Origin: Rathayibacter sp. VKM Ac-2760
Lineage (GTDB): Bacteria > Actinomycetota > Actinomycetes > Actinomycetales > Microbacteriaceae
NCBI RefSeq assembly: GCF_009834185.1
Contig: NZ_CP047173.1
Span: 3,348,001 to 3,412,000, forward strand
Length of the DNA: 64,000 nucleotides
Direction of reading: 5' to 3'
Position 1 is the stretch's first letter, and every line of letters begins with the position of its first letter. Below are positions 25,510-40,526 of this stretch, in pieces. Below the pieces are notes generated by a model that did no database searches, had not been told where the DNA came from, and worked only from the letters and a program-made list of their open reading frames with translations. The translations under genes were made by a program, and so were the position numbers.

Positions 25510-26336
25510 GCCGACGCCGACCCCTCCGCCGCCGACCCCTGCGCCGCCGCGCCCTCCGCCGACGCGGCATCGGCGCTCGGGACGGGCTCGCAGAAGCCGT
25601 CGATCAGCATCAGTGCTCCCGCCACCACCAGGGACGGCGAGCCGGGGCGATCGGGATCGATCGGTCCGGTGACGAGCTCGGGAGCGGCGATGCGGGCGAC
25701 GCACAGGCCCTCGATGAACGACGAGATCGCGGAGGCGAGCACCGCGAACTCCTCGTCCCGCCCCGACCGCAGGCGCAGTCCGGCCTCGGCGAGGGTGTGC
25801 TGGTAGTACTTCGCCATGTTCTCGATGAAGTGCACCTGCCGGGAGTGCAGCGCCTCGGTGATCGCCGTGCGCGCGGGCTCGGCGTGCGAGTCGACGGCGC
25901 CGACGAGGGCGATGAAGTTGCGCCAGTGCTGCGAGGCGAAGACGTTCTCGTAGTTCGCCTCGATCGCGACGGAGACCGAGGCCACGAGGATCTCGCGCAT
26001 CTGATCCGGGGTCGGCGGCTCGGCGAGGCGACGGTGCAGATAGGCGTCGCCGGCGTTGAGCGAGGTGGGGTCGAGCCGGGCGGTGAGGATCCGCTCCGGG
26101 ATCGACGCGATCAGCTCGTCGTAGAACGCCTGGCGGGTCGGCCAGATGCGGTAGACCGTGCTGCGCGGCACTCCGGCGGAGCGGATGACGTCCTCCAGCG
26201 GCAGGTGCGAGACACCGACGCGCAGGCCCTCCACGCGCACGACCGCGAGCGCGGCGTCGAGCAGGCGGGTCCTGACCTGGTCGCGGCTGAGGCGACCGGG
26301 CCGAGGGGGGACGTCGGGAGGGGTGTCGTTGCCCAT
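25506..26336 (-). CDS. TetR/AcrR-family transcriptional regulator (paralogue 2)
   Basis: A 276-aa regulator with the same unusual HTH neighbourhood as its convergent paralogue: VGVSHLPLEDVIRSAGVPRS and TVYRIWPTRQAFYDELI (residues ~40-76). Its C-terminus has an Ala/Ser/Glu-rich tail (about 255-276). A ggaggc SD precedes ATG 26,336. The final TAG overlaps the paralogue's TAG on the other strand. The shared HTH suggests both may read the same operator; targets unknown. Confidence 0.9.
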   Translation of the reverse strand: MGNDTPPDVPPRPGRLSRDQVRTRLLDAALAVVRVEGLRVGVSHLPLEDVIRSAGVPRSTVYRIWPTRQAFYDELIASIPERILTARLDPTSLNAGDAYLHRRLAEPPTPDQMREILVASVSVAIEANYENVFASQHWRNFIALVGAVDSHAEPARTAITEALHSRQVHFIENMAKYYQHTLAEAGLRLRSGRDEEFAVLASAISSFIEGLCVARIAAPELVTGPIDPDRPGSPSLVVAGALMLIDGFCEPVPSADAASAEGAAAQGSAAEGSASA

Positions 26337-26436
26337 CGTGCCTCCGGCGGCGGGTGAGCGGGAGCGCCTCGAAGACCCCCGGTTCCCCGAGCGTAGACGA
26401 TCTCCGACACTCGTCGCACACTGAAGGCGGGGACGG

Positions 26437-26476
26437 GCGCGGCTCGCGCTCGACTCGGGAGTCGCGCGAGCCGCGC
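26437..26476 (-). terminator. Long hairpin between the lipase-like gene and tetR paralogue 2
   Basis: Thirteen paired bases (gcgcggctcgcgc and complement at 26,464-26,476) continue into an inner stem gactc/gagtc. It is 130 bp after the lipase stop on the reverse strand, so it probably ends that transcript. Confidence 0.6.
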
Positions 26477-26551
26477 TGCCTGTCCCCCAGGCGGCCGCCC
26501 CATCGGCCGATTCGACCGTAGGCGTTCGGTCGGCCCCGCGTCAAAAGTCGC

Positions 26552-26565
26552 GACATCATGTCTCG
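26552..26565. promoter_or_regulatory. Candidate operator for the TetR pair (copy 2)
   Basis: gacatcatgtctcg contains the perfect palindrome gacatcatgtc and matches the site at 24,637-24,650. It lies in the gap between the lipase-like gene and tetR paralogue 2, about 215 bp before the latter. Confidence 0.4.
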
Positions 26566-26605
26566 CGGGAGGCCGTTCTCGGCCGGAGAGCGAGCGACCG
26601 CGCGA

Positions 26606-27877
26606 TCAGATCCGGAACGGCCGGCGGGGGTCGTCCGAGGGCGGCAGCAGGCGCTTCCCCGAGCGGGAGACGTCGCTCCGCGGAACGCCCAGCTCGTCCG
26701 CGACGGCGCGGGCGACCTCCGCCTCGGCGTGCCCCGCCAGCTCGACGTTGCGCATCAGCTTGGCGTGGTGGCAGGGGCTGGCGTCGATCGCGACGACCAT
26801 GGCGGAGAAGCGCAGCGCGTCGCCCAGGCGCGCGAACGGGCTGAGCTCGGCCAGCACGGACGGCACGTCGGGCATCGACAGCAGCGTGTAGTAGCAGGTG
26901 GAGACGACGTACTCGTCGACGCCGGCCTCCGCGGACGGCGGCGCGACGATGATGTCGCCGAGCGAGACCGAGCCCGTCCGCGAGGCCAGCACCGACGCGA
27001 TGGTGACCCGGATGTCGCCCGCCAGCGAGACGACGCGGACGCTCGCCGGCCACGGCGGCAGCGCGGCGAGCTCGGTCGAGCCGGTGCGCATGGCGATGCC
27101 CGCCTGCGAGGAGAGCGCGTCGATCATCGGCATGCCCGTGCACTCCCCGGCGTGCGCGGCGTTCTCGGAGGCGGCCTCGCCGCACGAGGCCATCAGCGCC
27201 GACAGGCCCAGCCGGGACTGCGGCTCGAGCCCGGCGACCACGGCGGGGCTGACGGTGCCGGTCGAGTCGATGATCTGGCCGAGCCGGGCCGCGAGGTCGG
27301 ACCCCGTGTTGGGCGTGCCGAACGTGACGACCTCCGTCACCATCGACTCCACCGGGACGCCGTCGACGCTCTGGCTGAGCGCCTGCCGCGCGGCGAGTCC
27401 GCCCATCGAGTGCGCGACGACGACCGCCCGATTCCCGGTCGCGGTGGTGAGGCAGGCGATCGAGGCGGCCAGCGCGTCGGCGATCCCCGGGTCGGTCACC
27501 CAGCGCGCCGCGAGGTCGCGGTAGTCGAAGGTGTAGACGACGGCGCCCTCGGTGTTCTGGAACGCGCCGATCAGCGAGCGCTCCGAGGTGGTGACGGGCT
27601 GGTCCACGCCGTTCGTCGCGATGAGGTCGACCGAGTGCGAGAACGCGCCGGTGCGCGAGTCGTCGTGGGTGGCCGTCCCGAGCCAGCCGTGCAGCACCAG
27701 GATCGGCACGAGCGACGCGGCCGTCGACGCGCCGACATCGTCGCCGGCGAGCACCGGGGCGCGCTCCGCGATGCCGCAGGAGGCGGGAGCGACCGCCGCC
27801 TCCGCTCGCGCCGCGGGAACGACGACGGCGCCGACCGCCACGAGAAGGGCGGCCAGCACGACGATCAGGACTCTCAT
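26606..27877 (-). CDS. Secreted lipase-like alpha/beta hydrolase
   Basis: A 423-aa exported hydrolase. The signal peptide (MRVLIVVLAALLVAVGAV core, AARA cleavage near residue 25) is followed by the oxyanion motif VLHGWLG (61-67) and the nucleophile elbow AHSMGG (Ser157). The later FGTPNTGSDLAA is typical of esterase/lipase class 2-like enzymes. Several cysteines may form disulfides. ATG 27,877 is preferred over GTG 27,883 because gagg lies 10 nt upstream. Substrate (lipid or ester) not determinable. Confidence 0.85.
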   Translation of the reverse strand: MRVLIVVLAALLVAVGAVVVPAARAEAAVAPASCGIAERAPVLAGDDVGASTAASLVPILVLHGWLGTATHDDSRTGAFSHSVDLIATNGVDQPVTTSERSLIGAFQNTEGAVVYTFDYRDLAARWVTDPGIADALAASIACLTTATGNRAVVVAHSMGGLAARQALSQSVDGVPVESMVTEVVTFGTPNTGSDLAARLGQIIDSTGTVSPAVVAGLEPQSRLGLSALMASCGEAASENAAHAGECTGMPMIDALSSQAGIAMRTGSTELAALPPWPASVRVVSLAGDIRVTIASVLASRTGSVSLGDIIVAPPSAEAGVDEYVVSTCYYTLLSMPDVPSVLAELSPFARLGDALRFSAMVVAIDASPCHHAKLMRNVELAGHAEAEVARAVADELGVPRSDVSRSGKRLLPPSDDPRRPFRI

Positions 27878-28070
27878 CCGCACGTTTCCTCACCGCCGCG
27901 ACCCCTGCTGAGCGGGTTCAGGAGGTCGACTGGACGAACGTCACAGAAGTCAACCACTCGGACGCCCCCCGTTGTGCGCTCTGTCGCAGATCTCCCGACC
28001 CCCCGTGAGGGTGGGCCGGCTCTCGCTGGTCGTGCGGCCGGCGCAGCGCTCGACGTGCAGAGGACGGCGG

Positions 28071-28106
28071 GTCTCGATACGCCCCTCCGGGGCTGCTCGA
28101 CCAGCA
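28071..28106. repeat. Single arm of the dispersed palindromic repeat
   Basis: gtctcgatacgcccctcc followed by ggggctgctcgaccagca is one arm of the element seen as a pair at 21,364-21,610. A degraded opposite arm may lie at 28,021-28,055. Apart from this and the terminator, 27,878-28,201 holds no gene. Confidence 0.75.
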
Positions 28107-28150
28107 TGCGGTGACCAGCAGGCGGCGACCAGGGACAGGTCCGGGGACGG

Positions 28151-28186
28151 CGAAGGGCCCCGCCGGTCTCCCGGCGGGGCCCTTCG
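28151..28186 (-). terminator. rpoBC terminator
   Basis: A perfect 16-bp stem (cgaagggccccgccgg and complement) closing a tctc loop begins 16 bp after the rpoC stop. This is the strongest hairpin in the window. Confidence 0.85.
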
Positions 28187-28201
28187 TCAGTCAGACCGTG
28201 C

Positions 28202-32101
<3,900 letters not shown>

Positions 32102-32169
32102 TGTTTTCTCCTTGTCGGAAAACAGGGTGTCTCGTCAGAGACGGGGAGTCGTCAGATGCTGGCGCGGGA

Positions 32170-35661
<3,492 letters not shown>

Positions 35662-35914
35662 GGAAGGAACCTCCGTAGACCCTCGCGGGTCTCAATCTGT
35701 GGGATGTGTGGAGTGGGCTCCCGCCGGGCGGGCCGACACGTCCTGCTCCCCTGTGCCGTGACCGCGGTGACGCGGCCGCAGCGACGACGACCGGTTTGAC
35801 GCGGTCGTCGGGGCGGGGGCTAGAGTGTGGCATCGGCATCCACCATCTGATGCCGGGTTCCGGTGGCTGGTCGACCGCAATATGACGACTCGGCACTCGG
35901 GAGCGCAAAGTACA

Positions 35915-35944
35915 ACTATAGGTCTCCTGCGCCACGCCGCGCAA
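35915..35944 (-). promoter_or_regulatory. Candidate rpoBC promoter
   Basis: On the reverse strand TTGCGC (35,939-35,944) and TATAGT (35,915-35,920) are 18 bp apart. The transcript would have about a 250-nt leader before rpoB, typical of rpoB in actinobacteria. The -10 is one base from consensus. Confidence 0.6.
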
Positions 35945-35954
35945 GTGCAGGTGC

Positions 35955-35983
35955 TTGCGTCCGGCTCGGGCCTCGGGTATACG
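35955..35983 (+). promoter_or_regulatory. Candidate divergent promoter of the 36,057 gene
   Basis: TTGCGT (35,955-35,960), 17 bp, TATACG (35,978-35,983) on the forward strand. Its -35 lies 11 bp from the opposing -35 of the rpoBC promoter. The rest of 35,662-36,056 shows no gene. Confidence 0.55.
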
Positions 35984-36056
35984 ACCGGGTCGAGGGTCTT
36001 CCCTCCCCGCCTCTCCCCGCCTCCTGCCGCCGTGCGCGGCACGGCAGACTGGGCGG

Positions 36057-36947
36057 ATGGCCGAACGCACCGGTCGCCGACGCGGCGACGACTCCGAGCA
36101 CCCCCGCGCCGTGCTCGCCAGCGGGTTCCTCGCGCAGATCGAGCCCGACCGGCACTCCGCGGACGCCGCGACCCTGGTCGTCGACGGCACCCCGCAGTCG
36201 CACGTCGACCTCGCCGACCCGACCCACCTCTCCTTCGAGTACGTGCGGCGGATCGGTCACGCGATCGACCTGCTCGCCCCCGAGGGCGAGGCGGTCACGG
36301 CGCTGCACCTCGGCGCCGGCGCGCTGACCCTCCCCCGCTACGTCGCGGCGACGCGGCCGGGCTCGCGCCAGCAGGTCGTCGAGATCGAGGCCGCCCTGGT
36401 CGAGCTGGTGCGGGAGGCGCTGCCGCTGCCGCGCGGGGCGCAGATCCGGATCCGCCAGGGCGACGCCCGCGAGGTGCTCGGCAAGCTGCCGCCGGGGCTG
36501 CTCGGCACGGTCGACGTCGTCGTGGTCGACATCTTCTCCGGCGCCAGGACCCCGGCGCACGTGACGAGCGCCGAGTTCTACCGGGAGATCGCTCCGCTGC
36601 TCGCCCCCGGCGGGGTCGTCGCGGTCAACGTCGCCGACGGGGGCGCGCTCGCGTTCGCCCGCGCCCAGGCCGCCACCCTCGCCGCGGTCTTCGCGCACAC
36701 CGCGATCATGACCGACACGCAGATGCTGAAGGCGAAGCGCTTCGGCAACGTGGTGATGCTCGCCTCGCCCGCTCCGCTGCCCGTGGACGGGCTGCCGCGG
36801 CGCCTCGCCTCCGATCCCGCGCCGGCGAAGCTCGTGCAGGGCCGCGAGCTGGAGAACTTCCTCGGCGGGGCCTCTGTCGTCACCGACGACACCGCGACGC
36901 CGTCGCCGCTGCCGGCGCGCAGCATCTTCCAGGTCCGCCGGGGCTGA
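36057..36947 (+). CDS. Spermidine-synthase-like methyltransferase-fold protein (paralogue 2)
   Basis: A 296-aa protein in the same family as the 23,218 gene: LSFEYVRRIGHAIDLLAP, LHLGAGALTLPRYVAATRPG, VVEIEAALVELVREALPLP, VVVVDIFSGARTPAHVTSAE and GVVAVNVADGG. Both share the AALHLGAGAL-type SAM-fold motif. The C-terminus (KLVQGRELENFLGGASVVTD) is the usual one for the family, unlike that of the first copy. The start is ATG 36,057. The stop lies inside a 19-bp tandem repeat. Whether it makes polyamines is unknown. Confidence 0.85.
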   Translation: MAERTGRRRGDDSEHPRAVLASGFLAQIEPDRHSADAATLVVDGTPQSHVDLADPTHLSFEYVRRIGHAIDLLAPEGEAVTALHLGAGALTLPRYVAATRPGSRQQVVEIEAALVELVREALPLPRGAQIRIRQGDAREVLGKLPPGLLGTVDVVVVDIFSGARTPAHVTSAEFYREIAPLLAPGGVVAVNVADGGALAFARAQAATLAAVFAHTAIMTDTQMLKAKRFGNVVMLASPAPLPVDGLPRRLASDPAPAKLVQGRELENFLGGASVVTDDTATPSPLPARSIFQVRRG

Positions 36948-36994
36948 GCGCTGTCGCCGGGGCCGAGCGCGGCCGCCGGGGCTGAACGCGGCCG
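36938..36994. repeat. Three 19-bp tandem repeats over a stop codon
   Basis: Three contiguous imperfect units (ccggggctgagcgctgtcg, ccggggccgagcgcggccg, ccggggctgaacgcggccg) begin in the last codons of the spermidine-synthase-like gene; a fourth is partial. Confidence 0.75.
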
Positions 36995-37104
36995 CCGGGC
37001 GGGTCGACGCGGTTGCCCGTACAGTGGACGGGGGCCAGCGCCCCCTCCGTCCTCTCGCCGCCGTGTGCGCCGATCCGGATCCGCATCCACGAGGAAGAAC
37101 CGCT

Positions 37105-37683
37105 CTGAGCATCATCATCCGCCATGACCCCTCGACGCTCCGCGAGGAGGTCGACGTCGACGCCGCCCAGGAGCGCCTGGAGGAGATCGGCGCCCTCCGC
37201 TCGCTCGCCGCGCTCACCGAGAAGGCCGAGCTGCTCCGCCTGCTCGGCCGCCTCGACGAGGCGTGGGAGATCGCCACCGAGGCCGTCCGCCGCACCCGCT
37301 TCTCCGGCGACCGCGCCGAGCTGCTCACGGCGCGCGTGCGCCGCGCCCGGCTGATGCAGCTGCGCGACCGCTCCGACGAGGCGCTCTCCGAGCTCGCGCT
37401 CTGCGTCGAGGAGGCGCGGACGCACGAGTGGCACCTCGAGCACTCCTTCGCCCTCAAGCACCGCGCGCTCGCCCTCTTCGAGATCGGCGAGTACAGCCAG
37501 GCGGCCCGCGACTTCGACGCCGCGACCGCGCTGGGCGAGCGGGTCGGCGTGCCGGAGGAGGAGCTCGAGGTCGCGCGCCTCGGCTTCGCCGCCGCCACCG
37601 AGTTCCAGGACGAGTCGGCCCGCGGTCCCCGGGCGGACGGCGCCGCACGCGGCCGCCGCCGCGCCGAGGACGACGAGGCCTGA
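37105..37683 (+). CDS. TPR-like helical protein of unknown function
   Basis: A ~192-aa all-helical protein with tetratricopeptide-like spacing: LAALTEKAELLRLLGRLDEA, RVRRARLMQLRDRSDEALSE and LKHRALALFEIGEYSQAARD. The SD gaggaag (37,091-37,097) is eight bases before a CTG codon at 37,105, suggesting an unusual CTG start; GTG at 37,063 is the alternative. A TACAGT box at 37,020-37,025 makes a start at the 37,024 GTG unlikely. The tail (after ~175) is Arg/Asp-rich. Protein-protein interaction role inferred. Confidence 0.75.
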   Translation: MSIIIRHDPSTLREEVDVDAAQERLEEIGALRSLAALTEKAELLRLLGRLDEAWEIATEAVRRTRFSGDRAELLTARVRRARLMQLRDRSDEALSELALCVEEARTHEWHLEHSFALKHRALALFEIGEYSQAARDFDAATALGERVGVPEEELEVARLGFAAATEFQDESARGPRADGAARGRRRAEDDEA

Positions 37684-37704
37684 GCGAGCAGGCCGCCCGG
37701 ACCG

Positions 37705-38190
37705 ATGGCTGAGCTCGACCAGGTCGCCCGCTGGGCCGACGCGCTCCTCCGCGAGCACCTGGACGGCACGTGGAGCTTCGCGTTCGATCACGCCCGCACC
37801 CGCGGCGGCGCCTGCCACTGGACCGACCGGCGCATCACCGTGTCGCGGCACCTCGCGGCGCGCTGGAGCGACGAGGAGGTGCACCAGACGCTGCTGCACG
37901 AGGTCGCGCATGCGCTCGCCGGGCCGAAGGCCGCGCACGGGCCCGCCTGGCGGCAGGCCGCCACGCGGCTCGGCTACACCGGGGCCCGGACGCACAGCAA
38001 CCCGACCGCGGACGAGCTGGCCCCGTGGGTCGGCAGCTGCCCGAGCGGGCACCTCTTCTACCGGCACCGGAGACCGAGCCGGCCGCTGGCGTGCGGGAAG
38101 TGCGCACGGCGGTTCGAGGCGGCCAACGCGATCGAGTGGCGCCGGCGCGAGGTGCCGGCCCGGCCCGCCGCGACCGGGCGCACGCCGTGA
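37705..38190 (+). CDS. SprT-like zinc metalloprotein
   Basis: A 161-aa protein with the SprT-like core: GACHWTDRRITVSRHLAARW, the HEVAH zinc-binding helix (QTLLHEVAHALAGPKAAHGP, about residues 61-80) and a C-terminal zinc-ribbon-like segment with CPSGH and CGKC. SprT/Spartan-type proteins act as DNA-protein crosslink proteases in eukaryotes; bacterial roles are little known. Its TGA overlaps the GTG of the next gene, so the pair is coupled. Confidence 0.85.
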   Translation: MAELDQVARWADALLREHLDGTWSFAFDHARTRGGACHWTDRRITVSRHLAARWSDEEVHQTLLHEVAHALAGPKAAHGPAWRQAATRLGYTGARTHSNPTADELAPWVGSCPSGHLFYRHRRPSRPLACGKCARRFEAANAIEWRRREVPARPAATGRTP

Positions 38191-38831
38191 GCGAGGGTGC
38201 CGGGGTGCCGCACCGCGTGGTCCGCGGGCGGGTGCCGAGCACCGGCCAGTGGCTCGTCGACGCCGACGGGCACCGCTGGTGGTTCGACTCCGGGAGCCTC
38301 GCCCTCGACTTCGCCTACACCGGCCCCCTGCGCGGCGCCGCGGGCGAGCGCCTCGAGTCCGACGCCGACCTGACCGCCTGGCTCGCCGAGCACTTCGACG
38401 CGGTCGACGCGGGCGCCCGCGATGCCCGGCTGGAGGACGCGCTGATGCTCCGCGGCGCCGTCTCGCGCCTCGCCGTCGCGGCCGAGCGCGGGGCGCCGGG
38501 CGAGCCTGCGGACGTCGACGTCGTCAATCTGCTCGCCGCGATGCCGGACGTCCCACCGTCGCTGTCCGGCGGCTCGAGGCAGGCCGGCCGCTCGACGGCG
38601 GCCGCCCGCCAGGCCCTGTCCACGCTCGCGCGGGAGGCCGTCGATCTGCTCGGCGGCGGCACTCCCGGGCGGCTGCGCCGCTGCGACGCGGAGGACTGCC
38701 GGATGCTCTACCTCGACACCTCGCGGGCCGGATCGCGCCGCTGGTGCTCGATGCAGCGCTGCGGGAACCGGGCGAAGGTCCGCGCGCACCGGCGCCGGAG
38801 CGCCGAGCGCGCGGACCGCGCCGAGGGCTAG
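38187..38831 (+). CDS. CGNR zinc-finger protein (ABATE-domain regulator)
   Basis: A 214-aa protein with an N-terminal ABATE-type domain (WWFDSGSLALDFAYTG, residues ~28-45) and a C-terminal CGNR zinc finger: CDAEDCRMLYLDTSR then RRWCSMQRCGNRAKVRAHRR. CGNR proteins are presumed DNA-binding regulators. It starts with GTG 38,187 overlapping the SprT stop (GTGA). Its own stop shares CTAG with the convergent DUF427 gene. Confidence 0.88.
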   Translation: MSEGAGVPHRVVRGRVPSTGQWLVDADGHRWWFDSGSLALDFAYTGPLRGAAGERLESDADLTAWLAEHFDAVDAGARDARLEDALMLRGAVSRLAVAAERGAPGEPADVDVVNLLAAMPDVPPSLSGGSRQAGRSTAAARQALSTLAREAVDLLGGGTPGRLRRCDAEDCRMLYLDTSRAGSRRWCSMQRCGNRAKVRAHRRRSAERADRAEG

Positions 38832-39130
38832 TCGACGACCTTCACGTCCTTCCAGAACGCGAGGTAGCCGGAGAAGTCCTTGCCGACACGGTCGAACGCG
38901 GTCGGATAGGGGGTCGGGTAGGACCAGGCGCGGTCCTTGAGCGTCCCGTCCTCGGACTTCACGTCGTAGTACTGGGCCTCGCCCTTCCACGGGCAGGTGT
39001 ACTGGGTGCTGCTCGGCACCAGGTAGTCGTTGTTCACGCTCGTGGGCGGGAAGTACCAGTTGCCCTCGATCGAGATGAGGTCGGAGTCGGGGGCGTCGGC
39101 GATGACGACGTCGTTGAGGACGGCTTTCAT
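38828..39130 (-). CDS. DUF427 family protein
   Basis: A 100-aa protein of the DUF427 fold: MKAVLNDVVIADAPDSDLIS, NWYFPPTSVNNDYLVPSST, QYTCPWKGEAQYYDVKSEDG and AWSYPTPYPTAFDRVGKDFS. The YTCPWKG motif is the family hallmark. No enzymatic role is established. It runs convergently with the CGNR gene. Confidence 0.92.
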   Translation of the reverse strand: MKAVLNDVVIADAPDSDLISIEGNWYFPPTSVNNDYLVPSSTQYTCPWKGEAQYYDVKSEDGTLKDRAWSYPTPYPTAFDRVGKDFSGYLAFWKDVKVVD

Positions 39131-39296
39131 TCGGGCCAGCTTTCGGGTCGAGGAGGCGGAGGGCGGGGCGCTCCCCCGCTCCCGGGGAACGCTACGCCGC
39201 CGCGGCCCCGCCGGTCGAGGGTCGCCGGGACCCTTGCGGAGACGCTCAGGCGGGCTCCCGGGCGGGGCACTCGGCCGGAGCGCTCGGCCGGGGACC

Positions 39297-39869
39297 TCAG
39301 CGTGGGGAGCGGAGCACCGTCACCGTGGCGACCGTGTCCACGCGGGCGGCGGAAAGGATCTCGGCGCCGCGACCCCGCGCCGTGAGCAGGCGGCCGGTGG
39401 CCGAGGCCGTCAGCAGGTGCGCGCAGGCGCGGCGGAGCCCCTCGTAGGAGGAGGAGGCGACCGCCGCCTCGGGCGAGACGTGGTCGATGCCGAGGCCGAT
39501 CAGGGCGTCGATCAGGGACCCTGCGGCGAGCTGGTCCTCCACGGCGAAGCGCTGCTCCCCCGCCGCGTCGACGTCACCGGCCGCGACGACGTTCACGCTC
39601 GTGCGGCCGCCGTTCTCGTGCTGGCGCTCGAGGATCCAGCGGGCCACCGCGGTGCGGTCGGCGAGTCCGGCGCGGACGACGTGGCCGTCGACGGCATCGA
39701 GGTCGAGCTCGGGCGCGTCCGCGGGCTCGGCGGCGGGGAGCGCGTCGACCAGCACGGTGATGTGCGCAGGTGCGAGGGCGCGGAGGCCGCGGGAGCCCCA
39801 GTCGAAGCGGATCTGGTACGCGGCCTGGTCGAAGGCGGACCGGTCGGGAGCGGGGAGCGCGGCGTTCAC
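39297..39869 (-). CDS. 2-phosphosulfolactate phosphatase (ComB) family protein
   Basis: A 190-aa protein with ComB-family landmarks: AAYQIRFDWGSRGLRALAPA near the start, HITVLVDAL, and SVNVVAAGDVDAAGEQRFAV followed by EDQLAAGSLIDALIGLG. ComB hydrolyses 2-phosphosulfolactate in coenzyme M synthesis, but Actinobacteria lack that pathway, so the true substrate is probably different. A GTG start at 39,869 is used; it lies immediately after ggagga, so the exact start is unsure. The preceding 39,891-39,938 holds a tandem repeat. Confidence 0.75.
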   Translation of the reverse strand: MNAALPAPDRSAFDQAAYQIRFDWGSRGLRALAPAHITVLVDALPAAEPADAPELDLDAVDGHVVRAGLADRTAVARWILERQHENGGRTSVNVVAAGDVDAAGEQRFAVEDQLAAGSLIDALIGLGIDHVSPEAAVASSSYEGLRRACAHLLTASATGRLLTARGRGAEILSAARVDTVATVTVLRSPR

Positions 39870-39890
39870 TCCTCCACGGTACCGAGCGGC

Positions 39891-39938
39891 GCGGACCCGT
39901 TCCGGCGCAGACCCCTTCCGGCGCGGACCCCTCCCGGC
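39891..39938. repeat. Three 16-bp tandem repeats
   Basis: gcggacccgttccggc, gcagaccccttccggc and gcggacccctcccggc follow each other between the divergent ComB-like and SRPBCC-like genes. They may affect promoter spacing and could vary in copy number between strains. Confidence 0.7.
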
Positions 39939-39998
39939 GCATACACGCCCGCGGCCCGGCGCGCACCCGGTCGCCGTGCGGGCGCGACCCGGAGGAGG

Positions 39999-40526
39999 AT
40001 GGTGCGCGTGAAGGTGATGCTCAAGCACGTGCTCGACACCGATGCCGACTCCGCCTGGCGCGCCCTGCAGAGTCCGGCCGTGTTCCGCGAGGTGATGTCC
40101 CCGTTCCTGACCGCCGCGTCGCTCGACGAGGGCGGCTTCCGGCCGACCTGGGGCCTCGGGCCGCACGACGTCGCGATGGACGCCCTCGGGATCGTGCCGA
40201 TGGGCGCGCAGGAGATCGACCTCTCCTACCGCCGCGTGCCGTCGATGCCCGACGTGCGGATCCTCCGCGACAACGGCGCTCCGCTCTCCGGGGCGCTGCG
40301 ACTGATCACCGCGTGGGACCACCGGATGGCCGTCGCCCCGCTCGCCGACGGGCGCACGCTCTTCCGCGACCGCCTCGAGTTCAGCGCCGGGCTCGCCTCC
40401 CCGGCGCTCTGGCCGTCGATGTGGGCGTTCTGGCAGTGGCGCGGCATCCGCATCCGCGCCCTCGCGCCGACCTGGCGCCACGACGTCGGCGCCGATACCC
40501 GCCCCCGAGGGGAGGTCGCGCCGTGA
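39999..40526 (+). CDS. SRPBCC-like (START/polyketide-cyclase fold) protein
   Basis: A ~175-aa protein with a helix-grip-like pattern: LKHVLDTDADSAWRALQSPA at the start and SMWAFWQWRGIRIRALAPTW at the end, framing a beta-rich middle. The family binds hydrophobic ligands. The start is ambiguous: ATG 39,999 or GTG 40,002/40,008 after ggagg. Its TGA overlaps the GTG of the DUF1684 gene, so both are co-translated. Confidence 0.65.
   Translation: MVRVKVMLKHVLDTDADSAWRALQSPAVFREVMSPFLTAASLDEGGFRPTWGLGPHDVAMDALGIVPMGAQEIDLSYRRVPSMPDVRILRDNGAPLSGALRLITAWDHRMAVAPLADGRTLFRDRLEFSAGLASPALWPSMWAFWQWRGIRIRALAPTWRHDVGADTRPRGEVAP

Noticed and set aside
24706..26559. A 617-aa reverse frame over both tetR genes
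   Set aside because: Shadow; codons and composition match the antisense of the real regulators.
39297..39869. Vms1/baeRF-type peptidyl-tRNA hydrolase
   Set aside because: The FDWG start and the later AGD...EDQLAAGSLIDAL pattern fit the ComB family better.
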